Assembly (NCBI GenBank): GCA_964560325.1
Contig: CAZLLV010000304.1
Span: 1 to 14,615, forward strand
Direction of reading: 5' to 3'
DNA from: CAZLLV01 sp964560325
Lineage (GTDB): Bacteria; Acidobacteriota; Thermoanaerobaculia; Multivoradales; DATKCC01
Length of the DNA: 14,615 nucleotides
Position numbers and translations under genes: made by a program. The notes under the pieces are model-generated. The model had not been told where the DNA came from and made no database searches. It saw only the letters and a program-made list of their open reading frames with translations. Shown in pieces: positions 7,938-14,615 of the stretch. The first letter of the stretch is position 1. Each line of letters starts with the position of its first letter.

Positions 7938-9305
7938 GTGCGGGCGATCGAGGCGGAGCTGACCTGGACCGGCGAGCGCTTCGAGCGCGGCGTGCGGGTG
8001 ACGGTCGACGCGGAAGGCCGGATCGCGTCGGTCGGCGCCGCCGCGGGGGAGGACGAGGGCGCGGTCGAGCGTCTTCCCGCCCGGGCGATTCTTCCCGGCT
8101 TCGTGAACGCCCACTCCCACGCCTTCCAGCGCGGCCTGCGCGGCCGGGGGGAGACCTTCCCGAATCAGCCGACCGGTCCTGCCGGAACGGTCGGGATGGG
8201 GTCCTTCTGGAGCTGGCGCGAGGCGATGTACTCGCTGGTCGACTCGCTCGACCGGGACGGCTTCCGGGAGCTGACGCTGCGGGCCTTCCGCGAGATGCGC
8301 TCCGCCGGCATCACGACGGTGGGCGAGTTCCACTACTTCCATCACGGAATCGATCACGGTCCGAGCGGCGCCGCCGACCACTCCTTCGACGAGGTGGTGA
8401 TCGAGGCGGCCGCCGAAGCGGGCATACGGCTGGTGCTGCTCCAGACCTACTACCGCGAGGGCGGCCCGGGACGGCCGCTCGAGCCGGCGCAGCGGCGCTT
8501 TCGCTCCGAGTCGGTCCCCGCGTTCGTCGAGCAGCTCGACCGGCTCGCCGCGCTCGTCTCCGGCGCCGGCTCGCCCGGTGCGTCCCTCGGCGTCGTCGCC
8601 CACTCGATCCGCGCCGCGCCGCCGGACGACGTGGCGCAGCTCTTCGAGGAGGCGGTGCGCCGTGACCTGCCGTTCCACATGCACGTCGAGGAGCAGGTGC
8701 GGGAGATCGTCGAGTGCGCCACCGCCTACGGCGCCCGGCCCATGCAGTTGCTGCTCGACCGGCTCTCGCTCGACCGGCCGGAGGCGGCGGGGCGTTTCAC
8801 CGCCGTCCACTGCACCCACACCGACCCGTTCGACATGGCCCGCTTCGCGGCGGCCGGCGGCAACGTCTGCATCTGCCCGACGACCGAGGCGAACCTGGGC
8901 GACGGCATCGCCGACCTGCCCGGCATCCTCGCCGCCGGCGGCGCGGTCTGCCTCGGCACCGACTCGAACGCCCGCATCTCGATGCTCGAAGAGGCGCGCT
9001 GGCTCGAGCTGGTGCAGCGGCTGGCACGCGAGCGGCGGGGCGTGGCGCGGGACGGCAGCCGCGCGGGGGGCCGGGTCGCCACCACGCTCCTCGACGCCGC
9101 CACCGCGAACGGCGCCCGCGCCCTGGGCGTTCCGGCCGGCGCCCTCCGCCCCGCCGCCTGGGCCGACCTCGTGGCCTTCGATCTCGGCCACCCGGAGCTC
9201 GCCGGCTGGGACGAGGAGACCCTCCTCGAGTCGATCTTCCTCGGCGCCTCCGACCGCACCATCGCCGGCACCTTCGTCGGCGGCGCCTGGGCCTCCGCGC
9301 GGTAG
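7938..9305 (+). CDS. hutF: Formimidoylglutamate deiminase (HutF)
   Basis: This 455-residue amidohydrolase-superfamily enzyme has FVNAHSHAFQRG (His59, His61), FHMHVEEQ (His249, Glu252), AVHCTHTD (His291/His294), CPTTEANLGDG and CLGTDSNARISML (Asp342), the combination typical of HutF. HutF converts N-formimidoyl-L-glutamate and water to N-formyl-L-glutamate and ammonia in the five-step histidine-degradation route. It starts with GTG at 7938, one base after the deacylase stop, and GGAGG at 7924-7928 gives 9-nt spacing, so the two genes are translationally coupled. Other hut genes are not in the window. Confidence 0.9.
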   Translation: MRAIEAELTWTGERFERGVRVTVDAEGRIASVGAAAGEDEGAVERLPARAILPGFVNAHSHAFQRGLRGRGETFPNQPTGPAGTVGMGSFWSWREAMYSLVDSLDRDGFRELTLRAFREMRSAGITTVGEFHYFHHGIDHGPSGAADHSFDEVVIEAAAEAGIRLVLLQTYYREGGPGRPLEPAQRRFRSESVPAFVEQLDRLAALVSGAGSPGASLGVVAHSIRAAPPDDVAQLFEEAVRRDLPFHMHVEEQVREIVECATAYGARPMQLLLDRLSLDRPEAAGRFTAVHCTHTDPFDMARFAAAGGNVCICPTTEANLGDGIADLPGILAAGGAVCLGTDSNARISMLEEARWLELVQRLARERRGVARDGSRAGGRVATTLLDAATANGARALGVPAGALRPAAWADLVAFDLGHPELAGWDEETLLESIFLGASDRTIAGTFVGGAWASAR

Positions 9306-9402
9306 AGCCCGACCTCCGGCGGACGCGACCCGGGTCGACTCCTGTCCCGCTCCGTTCCAGGGCGACACTTTGCTTGCTACACAGGCAGAGAGGGACGAGG
9401 GC

Positions 9403-9423
9403 ATGCTCGAAGAGAGATCATGA
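9403..9423 (+). other. Six-codon upstream ORF overlapping the GGDEF-EAL start
   Basis: ATG at 9403 opens MLEERS and stops at TGA 9421-9423, overlapping the ATG at 9420 as ATGA. GAGGG at 9397-9401 lies directly before it. The main gene itself has only a weak purine-rich site (GAAGAGAG), so reinitiation from this mini-ORF may set its expression. Such short ORFs arise by chance, so this is a candidate only. Confidence 0.3.
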
Positions 9424-10919
9424 CGGGGGCGTCGGGTGCGTTGTTTCCATGGGTGCTCCTCGCGCTGGCCGGCGGCGTCGCATCCTGGCTCGCGTGGTGG
9501 GTCCGGCGGTCCGAGCGCAGGCGGCGCGAAAGCGAGCTGCGGGTGCTCGACCTCACCGAGCAGCGGCGCGCCACCGAGGCCCTGCTCGCCCACCGGGCGC
9601 TCCACGACCCGCTCACCGAGCTGGCGAACCGCCCGCTCTTCCTCGACCGTCTCGGCCACGCGCTCACCCGTGCCCGGCGCCCCGGCAGCTCGACCGCCGT
9701 GATGCTGCTCGGCATCGACCGCTTCCGGAGCGTCAACGACCGGTTGGGACACGCGACCGGCGACCACCTGCTGGCCGAGGTCGCCGGCCGGCTGTGCCGG
9801 ACCCTGCGGGTCGAGGACACGGTCGCCCGGGTCTCGGGGGACGAGTTCGCCGTGCTCGTCGAGCGCCTCACCGATCCGCGCGACGCCGGGAAGGCCGCGG
9901 CGCGCGTCCTGGCGCTGTTCGAGGCGCCCTTCGATCCTCCCGACGGCCCCCCCGTGCGCCTGACGACCTCGATCGGCGTCGCGGTCGCCCCGCCCGGTGA
10001 AGCGGCCCGCCCCGAGGATCTGGTCCGCGACGCCGGCATCGCGCTCCGCGTCGCCAAGCGGCAGGGCCAAGGGCGGGTCCATTTTTTCGACCCGGAGACC
10101 GACGGCGACCATGTCGCCCGGCTGGCCATCGAGACCGAGCTCTGGGGCGCCGCCGAGCGCGGCGAGCTGAAGGTGCTCTACCAGCCGATCATCCGGCTCA
10201 CCGACCGGCGCCTGGCCGGCGTCGAGGCGCTGCTGCGCTGGGACCACCCCCGCCTCGGCCTCCTCGCGCCGGACGACTTCATCCCGCTCGCCGAGGAGAG
10301 CGGAGCGATCGCCCCGATCGGCCGCTGGGTGCTCGACGAGGTCTGCCGGCAGGCGCGCGCCTGGGGCGACGCGGCGCCGGACGGGCGGCCGCCCGAGGTG
10401 AGCATCAACCTCTCCGAGCGCCAGTTCCACCTCTCCGAGGTCGCCGACGACGTGGCCGAGGCGATCGCACGCTGGGACCTGCCGCCGCCCGCGCTCTGCT
10501 TCGAGATCACCGAGAGCCTGGCGCTGCGGGCACCGGCGCCGATCCGCCGCCTGCGCGCCCTCGGCGTCCGCGTGGCGCTCGACGACTTCGCCACCGGCTA
10601 CTCGTCGCTCGGCACGGTCAAGACGGTGGCGGTCGACTCGCTCAAGATCGACCGCTCGTTCGTCGCCGGGCTCGGCTCCGTGCGCGCGGACACGGCGCTC
10701 GTCACCGCGCTCGTCGGCCTGGGGCGTGACCTCGGGCTGAGCGTCACCGCCGAAGGGGTCGAGACCCGCGGGCAGCTCGACGCCCTCCTGGCGCTCGGCT
10801 GCCAGCACGGCCAGGGGCACCTCTTCGCCCCGGCCCTGCCTCCCGAAGCGCTCGGAAAGTACTTCGGCTACCCGCCGCCCGTCCGGGGCTTCACACCTAT
10901 GGATGCCCACATGTGCTAA
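9420..10919 (+). CDS. Membrane-anchored GGDEF-EAL protein (cyclic di-GMP metabolism)
   Basis: This 499-residue protein has one N-terminal membrane helix (about 9-28), a short Arg-rich helical linker (29-55), a GGDEF domain (about 60-225) and an EAL domain (about 235-480). The GGDEF signature is altered to SGDEF (139-143), but LLGIDRFRSVND and GHATGDHLLAEV are kept. The EAL domain keeps Glu269 (VEALLRW), Asn330, FEITES with Glu362, Asp388-Asp389 (LDDFATGYSSL), Lys409 and Glu445 (AEGVET), so phosphodiesterase activity, hydrolysing cyclic di-GMP to pGpG, is likely. GGDEF activity is uncertain; such domains can instead bind GTP and stimulate the EAL domain. No sensor domain beyond the membrane segment is present. 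Confidence 0.9.
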   Translation: MTGASGALFPWVLLALAGGVASWLAWWVRRSERRRRESELRVLDLTEQRRATEALLAHRALHDPLTELANRPLFLDRLGHALTRARRPGSSTAVMLLGIDRFRSVNDRLGHATGDHLLAEVAGRLCRTLRVEDTVARVSGDEFAVLVERLTDPRDAGKAAARVLALFEAPFDPPDGPPVRLTTSIGVAVAPPGEAARPEDLVRDAGIALRVAKRQGQGRVHFFDPETDGDHVARLAIETELWGAAERGELKVLYQPIIRLTDRRLAGVEALLRWDHPRLGLLAPDDFIPLAEESGAIAPIGRWVLDEVCRQARAWGDAAPDGRPPEVSINLSERQFHLSEVADDVAEAIARWDLPPPALCFEITESLALRAPAPIRRLRALGVRVALDDFATGYSSLGTVKTVAVDSLKIDRSFVAGLGSVRADTALVTALVGLGRDLGLSVTAEGVETRGQLDALLALGCQHGQGHLFAPALPPEALGKYFGYPPPVRGFTPMDAHMC

Positions 10920-11072
10920 TCTTCGCGATAACGGTCACGCTCTAATGAACGCCCGAAGGCGCCCGGGGACGATCGACCGCTCCCGGGGGTCCGCGAGTCT
11001 CGAACGGCCCCCGCACGATGCCGGCGCCGGACGGAGAAGAGAGCGCCCGACCGACTCAGGAGGGAAATCGCG

Positions 11073-11846
11073 ATGAAAGCACCACGTCTCCTCTGGCTCT
11101 TCCTGGCCGTCCTGCTGGTCGTGCCCGCCGGCACGGCGTTCGCCCAGGTGCCTCCCCTCGACCATTTCCTGGTCTACCAGCACGCGCCGATCCCGGCCGG
11201 GTTCACCGTCCGCCTCACCGGACAGTTCGACACCGGTCCGGTCGTGACGAACGTGGCCGACCAGGTGCGCTTCGCCAACCCGGTCGAGAAGACCCACAGC
11301 GGCGTGACCTACGGGATCGCCGATCCGTGGCGCCACTACAACTGGTATCGCCTCCTGGGCAGCACCTCGGAACCGGTGCGAAACGTCCGCTTCCGCAACC
11401 AGTTCGGCGAGGCGTGGGTGAAGATCCAGACGCCGGTCTTCCTGCTCGTGCCGGCGGAGAAGCTGAGCCACCAGGGCGGCAGCCAGCCGCCGGTGGGCGC
11501 CGACCACTACAAGTGCTACCAGATCGTCTCGATCGGCACCCATCCGCCGACCCCGATCGTCGGCCTGAAGGACCAGTTCCAGTCGCGTCCGAACGTCGGT
11601 GTCTTCTCGCCGCGTCTTTTCTGCGTTCCGGTCGAGAAGGACCACGCCGGGCAGATCTTCCCGATCCAGAACCCGGTCGAGCACCTGGTCGTCTACGACC
11701 TCTCGCCCTGGATCTTCGCGCGGGACGTCGTGACGCGCGACCAGTTCCTGACCTCGCAGTTCACCGTCGATCGCGCAGCCTGGCTGGCGGTGCCGACCTA
11801 CAAGCTGGCCTGGACCGTCGCGTCGGCGCAGCCGGTCGACCCGTAG
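11073..11846 (+). CDS. Secreted protein of four degenerate repeats, function unknown
   Basis: ATG at 11073 follows AGGAGG (11058-11063) by 9 bases. The 257-residue protein has a Sec signal (cleavage after about AFA, residue 24). The rest is built of four repeats of about 40-45 residues: 30-73, 88-130, 144-189 and 204-244. Each opens with H-x2-x-Y (HFLVYQ, HYNWYR, HYKCYQ, HLVVYD), has an xQF in the middle (GQF, NQF, DQF, DQF) and closes with a P-x-x-K-like end (PVEK, PAEK, PVEK, PTYK). Repeat 3 alone has two Cys (YKCYQ, LFCVP). I do not recognise the function; it is likely a periplasmic or extracellular beta-rich protein. The gene stands alone. Confidence 0.75.
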   Translation: MKAPRLLWLFLAVLLVVPAGTAFAQVPPLDHFLVYQHAPIPAGFTVRLTGQFDTGPVVTNVADQVRFANPVEKTHSGVTYGIADPWRHYNWYRLLGSTSEPVRNVRFRNQFGEAWVKIQTPVFLLVPAEKLSHQGGSQPPVGADHYKCYQIVSIGTHPPTPIVGLKDQFQSRPNVGVFSPRLFCVPVEKDHAGQIFPIQNPVEHLVVYDLSPWIFARDVVTRDQFLTSQFTVDRAAWLAVPTYKLAWTVASAQPVDP

Positions 11847-11875
11847 TCCCGACCCCATCCCTCGCCCGGTGCCGC

Positions 11876-11905
11876 CGGACCGCGTCCGCGCCGTCGTGAA
11901 AGAAT
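11876..11905 (+). promoter_or_regulatory. Weak promoter candidate for the SRAP gene
   Basis: CGGACC (11876-11881) and AAGAAT (11900-11905; 4 of 6) are 18 bp apart, and the -10 lies 6 bases before ATG 11912. No Shine-Dalgarno is visible, so a leaderless transcript is again possible. The match is weak. Confidence 0.25.
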
Positions 11906-11911
11906 GAGCCC

Positions 11912-12661
11912 ATGTGCGGACGCTACACGCTGACGACGCCGGGCGAGGTGATCGCCGAGATCTTCGACCTCTCCGAAGAGCCGGAGGTCGCGGCGCGCTA
12001 CAACGTGGCGCCGACCCAGGAGGTGGCGGCGATCCGCGCCCCCTCCGAAGAGAGCGAGAGCGGCGAGCGCCGCTTCGCGACGCTGCGCTGGGGCCTGGTG
12101 CCGCACTGGGCCGACGACCCGTCGATCGGCAACCGGATGATCAACGCCCGCGCCGAGTCGGTCGCCGACAAGCCCGCCTTCCGCGCCAGCTTCAAGAAGA
12201 AGCGCTGCCTCGTCCTGGCGGACGGCTTCTACGAGTGGCAGAAGTTGGCCGGCGGCAAGAAGCAGCCCTGGTACTTCCGTCTGGAGAGCGGCGAGCCGTT
12301 CGCCTTCGCCGGGCTGTGGGCGTCGTGGAACCGGGGCGAACCCGACGCGGACCGAGCCCCGCTCGAGACCTGCGCGCTGCTCACGACCGACGCCAACGCC
12401 CTGGTGAAGAAGGCCCACCACCGCATGCCGGTGATGCTCGCTCCCGAAGACCTCGACCTCTGGCTCGACCCGAAGGTCACGGACCGCGAGCCGCTCGAGA
12501 AGATCCTCCGCCCGTTCGACCCGGCGAAGATGATCGCCTTCCCCGTCTCGACCCGCGTCAACAGCCCGGCGAACGACGATCCGTCGGTGATCGAGCCGCT
12601 CGGTGACGCCGAACGTGCCGGGGCCGACGAGCCGGACGAGGAGCAGCAGGCGCTGTTCTGA
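11912..12661 (+). CDS. SRAP-domain protein, YedK/HMCES family
   Basis: The 249-residue protein begins MCGRYTL; after Met removal Cys2 is the catalytic residue that forms a thiazolidine crosslink with abasic sites in single-stranded DNA, shielding them from cleavage. The other active-site residues are present: Asn78 (MINARAES), Glu108 (GFYEWQK) and His170 (AHHRMPVML). Length is close to the usual 220-250. The ATG is fixed by the need for Cys at position 2. The C-terminus is an acidic tail ending in QQALF, which looks like a sliding-clamp binding motif. The gene converges with the symporter gene, 15 bp apart, with no obvious terminator between them. Confidence 0.93.
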   Translation: MCGRYTLTTPGEVIAEIFDLSEEPEVAARYNVAPTQEVAAIRAPSEESESGERRFATLRWGLVPHWADDPSIGNRMINARAESVADKPAFRASFKKKRCLVLADGFYEWQKLAGGKKQPWYFRLESGEPFAFAGLWASWNRGEPDADRAPLETCALLTTDANALVKKAHHRMPVMLAPEDLDLWLDPKVTDREPLEKILRPFDPAKMIAFPVSTRVNSPANDDPSVIEPLGDAERAGADEPDEEQQALF

Positions 12662-12676
12662 GTCTCCGGCTTCCCA

Positions 12677-14176
12677 TCACATCTCCATCACCGCCGCCAC
12701 GTCGTCGGGGATCTTCTCCTCCCCGCCGCGCCGGTCGAGCCAGGTCACCAGGAAGAGCACGGTGAACGACGCGGTGAGCGCCACCGCCGACGGCAGGACG
12801 CCGGGCGGCAGGAGACGGCCCCCGAATAGCTCCAGGCCGACGTTCAGCACGATGCCGGTGACCATCGAGGCGATCGCCGCCCGGCGGGTGACGCGGCGCC
12901 AGTTCAGGCCGACCGCGAGTGCCGGCGCGAGCGCCGCCGCGAAGGTACCGAAGGCGAAGGTGCCGAGCAGCGCGATCAGGTCGCCGTAGAGGTAGGCGAC
13001 CGCCGCCGAGGCGACCGCCACGACGGCCACCGCCACCCGCCCCCAGGCGAGCTCGTCGGCGAGCGGCCGCCCGAGCGCGCGCGGCAGGTCGCGCACCAGG
13101 GCCGCCGAGCCGAGGTTCACGAACGAGTCGGCGGTCGACATGATGGCCGCGAGCACGCCGGTGAAGGCGAGCCCGGCGACGATCTCCGGCGTGAAACCGA
13201 GCAGGAACTCGGTCGCCGCCCGGTCGGCGAGCTCGAGCGGCGGCATCGCCCCGCGCGCGACTAGCGCCGGCACCGCGAGGCCGATCCCGAGCCAGATCAG
13301 CACACAGAGGCTCTGGGATACGGCGATCACGAGCGGCAGCCAGCGCAGCGCGAGCGGATCGCGCAGCATGTAGAACTTGTGGAGCATCTGGGGCTGGCCG
13401 AGCACCCCGACCGAGAAGACGAGCAGGAAGCCGAAGGCGGTCGCCGGCGGCACCGTGCCGAGCGGGTCGAGGAAGCGGGCGCCGAAGTCGGGCGAGGCCG
13501 CCACGTCCGCCGCCATCGCCGAGATCCCGCCGCCGGCCCGGAGCGCGTAGTAGAAGACCGCCACCCCGGCGGTCATCATCAGCACCCCCTGGACGAGGTC
13601 GGTGTAGACCCCGGCGACCATGCCGCCGGCGACCGCGTAGGCGAGCACCAGCGCCACTCCGACGGCGACGGCCACGCCGAGGCTCCCCTCCCCCAACATC
13701 TCGCGGGTGCCGAAGATCGCCTCGATCAGCACGCCGAGGGCGCGGAGCTGGGCGCCCAGATAGGCGACGGTGCCGATCAACACCGCCAGCGCGGCGATCG
13801 CGGCGGCGGCGCGGCCACCGTAGCGGGCGGCGATCGCGTCCGGCACGGTGTAGACCTCGCGCACCTCGGCGAGCAGGCGCAAGCGCTTGCCGACCGCCCA
13901 GCAGAGGAGCGCCGAGGTGAAGCCGACCGAGAGGACGATGAAGAGCGACGCGGTGCCGATCCGGTAGGTCAGCCCCGGCCCGCCGAGGAAGACGAAGCCG
14001 GAGAACGCCGCCGAGGTGGTGGCGAGCCCGGTGACGATCAGCCCGAGCCCCTGCCCGGCGATGAAGAAGTCGCGGCTGGTGCGGGTCCGGCGCATCGACC
14101 ACGCGCCGACCGCGAGCACCAGCACGAGGTAGGCGAGGGCGACGCCGGCGATCGCCGGCCGGTCGAGGATCGGCAC
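12677..14176 (-). CDS. Sodium:solute symporter (SSS family)
   Basis: This 499-residue, strongly hydrophobic protein has about 13 membrane segments. Family features include DFFIAGQGLGLIVTGLATTS near the N-terminus, VPDAIAARYGG after the early helices, the conserved FSVGVLGQPQMLHKFYMLRD loop and GVLAAIMSTADSFVNLGSAA, the SSS signature around the Na+ site. SSS proteins couple Na+ entry to uptake of proline, pantothenate, sugars, acetate and others; the closest overall look is PutP/PanF-type, but the substrate is not readable. The GTG start at 14176 lies four bases after the stop of the small membrane-protein gene, so the two form an operon and perhaps a complex. Confidence 0.88.
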   Translation of the reverse strand: MPILDRPAIAGVALAYLVLVLAVGAWSMRRTRTSRDFFIAGQGLGLIVTGLATTSAAFSGFVFLGGPGLTYRIGTASLFIVLSVGFTSALLCWAVGKRLRLLAEVREVYTVPDAIAARYGGRAAAAIAALAVLIGTVAYLGAQLRALGVLIEAIFGTREMLGEGSLGVAVAVGVALVLAYAVAGGMVAGVYTDLVQGVLMMTAGVAVFYYALRAGGGISAMAADVAASPDFGARFLDPLGTVPPATAFGFLLVFSVGVLGQPQMLHKFYMLRDPLALRWLPLVIAVSQSLCVLIWLGIGLAVPALVARGAMPPLELADRAATEFLLGFTPEIVAGLAFTGVLAAIMSTADSFVNLGSAALVRDLPRALGRPLADELAWGRVAVAVVAVASAAVAYLYGDLIALLGTFAFGTFAAALAPALAVGLNWRRVTRRAAIASMVTGIVLNVGLELFGGRLLPPGVLPSAVALTASFTVLFLVTWLDRRGGEEKIPDDVAAVMEM

Positions 14177-14180
14177 GGGC

Positions 14181-14615
14181 TCAGTAGCCCTGCCCCGACC
14201 GGCGCCGCAACGCTTCGAGCTCGTCCCGCGAGAGCCCGGCGCGGTCGAAGGTCAGGGCGTAGCCGAGGGTGGCGAGCGGGAGAGGCAGCAGCCAGATGCC
14301 CGCGAGCTGGACGACCGCGGCGAGCGCCGAACGGCCGGAGAGCGCCAGCACTCCGAGCGCCGCGGTCGCGAGGACGGCGCCGAGGACGAGGAAGATCCAG
14401 CCGAGCGTCCGGGCGTGGCGGCCGCCTCCGGCGAACGCTCCGAGGGCCATCAGGGCGACCGGGACGACCGCGGTCAGCGCCGCGAGCACGCCGTCGGCGA
14501 GGCGGCCGGCGGCGGTGCCGGCGTACAGGCCGGAGGCGACGAGCGCGGCGAGTGCGGCGGGGCTCGCCGCGGCCAGGACGGCGAGCGCGATCCGGCGGCG
14601 GGCTCGGGGGGGGAT
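14181..14615 (-). CDS. Small membrane protein upstream of the symporter (5' end outside the window)
   Basis: The frame ending in TGA at 14181-14183 stays open to the window edge. An in-frame GTG at 14489 exists, but the 42 codons upstream encode a further hydrophobic helix after an Arg-rich stretch (PRARRR), so the true start is probably beyond 14615. The visible 144 residues have about four membrane segments and a soluble C-terminus (LSRDELEALRRRSGQGY). Small membrane proteins often sit directly before SSS transporters as accessory subunits; that role is inferred from position. I do not recognise the family. Confidence 0.6.
   Translation of the reverse strand: MPPRARRRIALAVLAAASPAALAALVASGLYAGTAAGRLADGVLAALTAVVPVALMALGAFAGGGRHARTLGWIFLVLGAVLATAALGVLALSGRSALAAVVQLAGIWLLPLPLATLGYALTFDRAGLSRDELEALRRRSGQGY

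Noticed and set aside
7488..10910. 1,140-codon minus-strand frame across HutF and GGDEF-EAL
   Set aside because: Antisense to three genes with intact catalytic motifs; long antisense frames are common at this GC.
10945..10995. CCCGGG-centred inverted repeat after the GGDEF-EAL gene as a terminator
   Set aside because: Only about 6 bp of stem, long loop and no T-tract.
12558..14102. 514-codon minus-strand frame in another phase over the symporter
   Set aside because: Arg/Ala/Gly-rich, no membrane pattern; the symporter frame has SSS signatures.

Overview
The window comes from a bacterial chromosome of very high GC. The coding density, strong GC bias at third codon positions, a lipoprotein signal, a secreted metzincin and the mix of start codons (ATG, GTG) fit an Acidobacteriota-type or other soil/sediment bacterium. 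No rRNA or marker gene fixes the taxonomy, so this is a weak inference.

Left part (1-2329) is the accessory region. A gene-poor, hairpin-rich stretch (1-370) leads to a clear sigma70-type promoter and three overlapping genes on the + strand: a Phd/YefM-type antitoxin (407-676), a VapC-like PIN-domain ribonuclease toxin (664-1083) and a 291-residue protein resembling the AbiJ N-terminal-domain-4/HEPN family of abortive-infection proteins (1080-1955). The third gene is much less GC-rich than everything around it. The cassette is bracketed by copies of a small REP-like hairpin: an inverted pair at 259-326 and one copy at 2029-2049. This is the most likely candidate for a little-described system: a toxin-antitoxin pair joined to a second RNase-type effector, inside a REP-bracketed island.

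Middle part (2330-9305) is mostly metabolism and envelope. On the minus strand is an aconitase/isopropylmalate-dehydratase family hydro-lyase with its swivel domain first and no HEAT domain (2330-4339). A double-BON lipoprotein (4588-5127, +) converges on a secreted M12-type zinc metalloprotease with an ADAM-like cysteine switch (5215-6468, -), with a strong bidirectional terminator between them. Divergent from the protease is a two-gene operon: an ArgE-like M20 deacylase (6740-7936) one base ahead of formimidoylglutamate deiminase HutF (7938-9305). That arrangement suggests the M20 enzyme may take the N-formylglutamate step of histidine breakdown.

Right part (9306-14615) holds a membrane-anchored GGDEF-EAL protein (9420-10919) preceded by a six-codon upstream ORF, a secreted protein made of four degenerate repeats (11073-11846), and an SRAP-domain protein of the YedK/HMCES family ending in a clamp-binding-like motif (11912-12661). 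On the minus strand are a sodium:solute symporter (12677-14176) and, just upstream, a small membrane protein that runs off the window edge (14181-14615).

No tRNA, rRNA, CRISPR array, transposase or integrase was seen.
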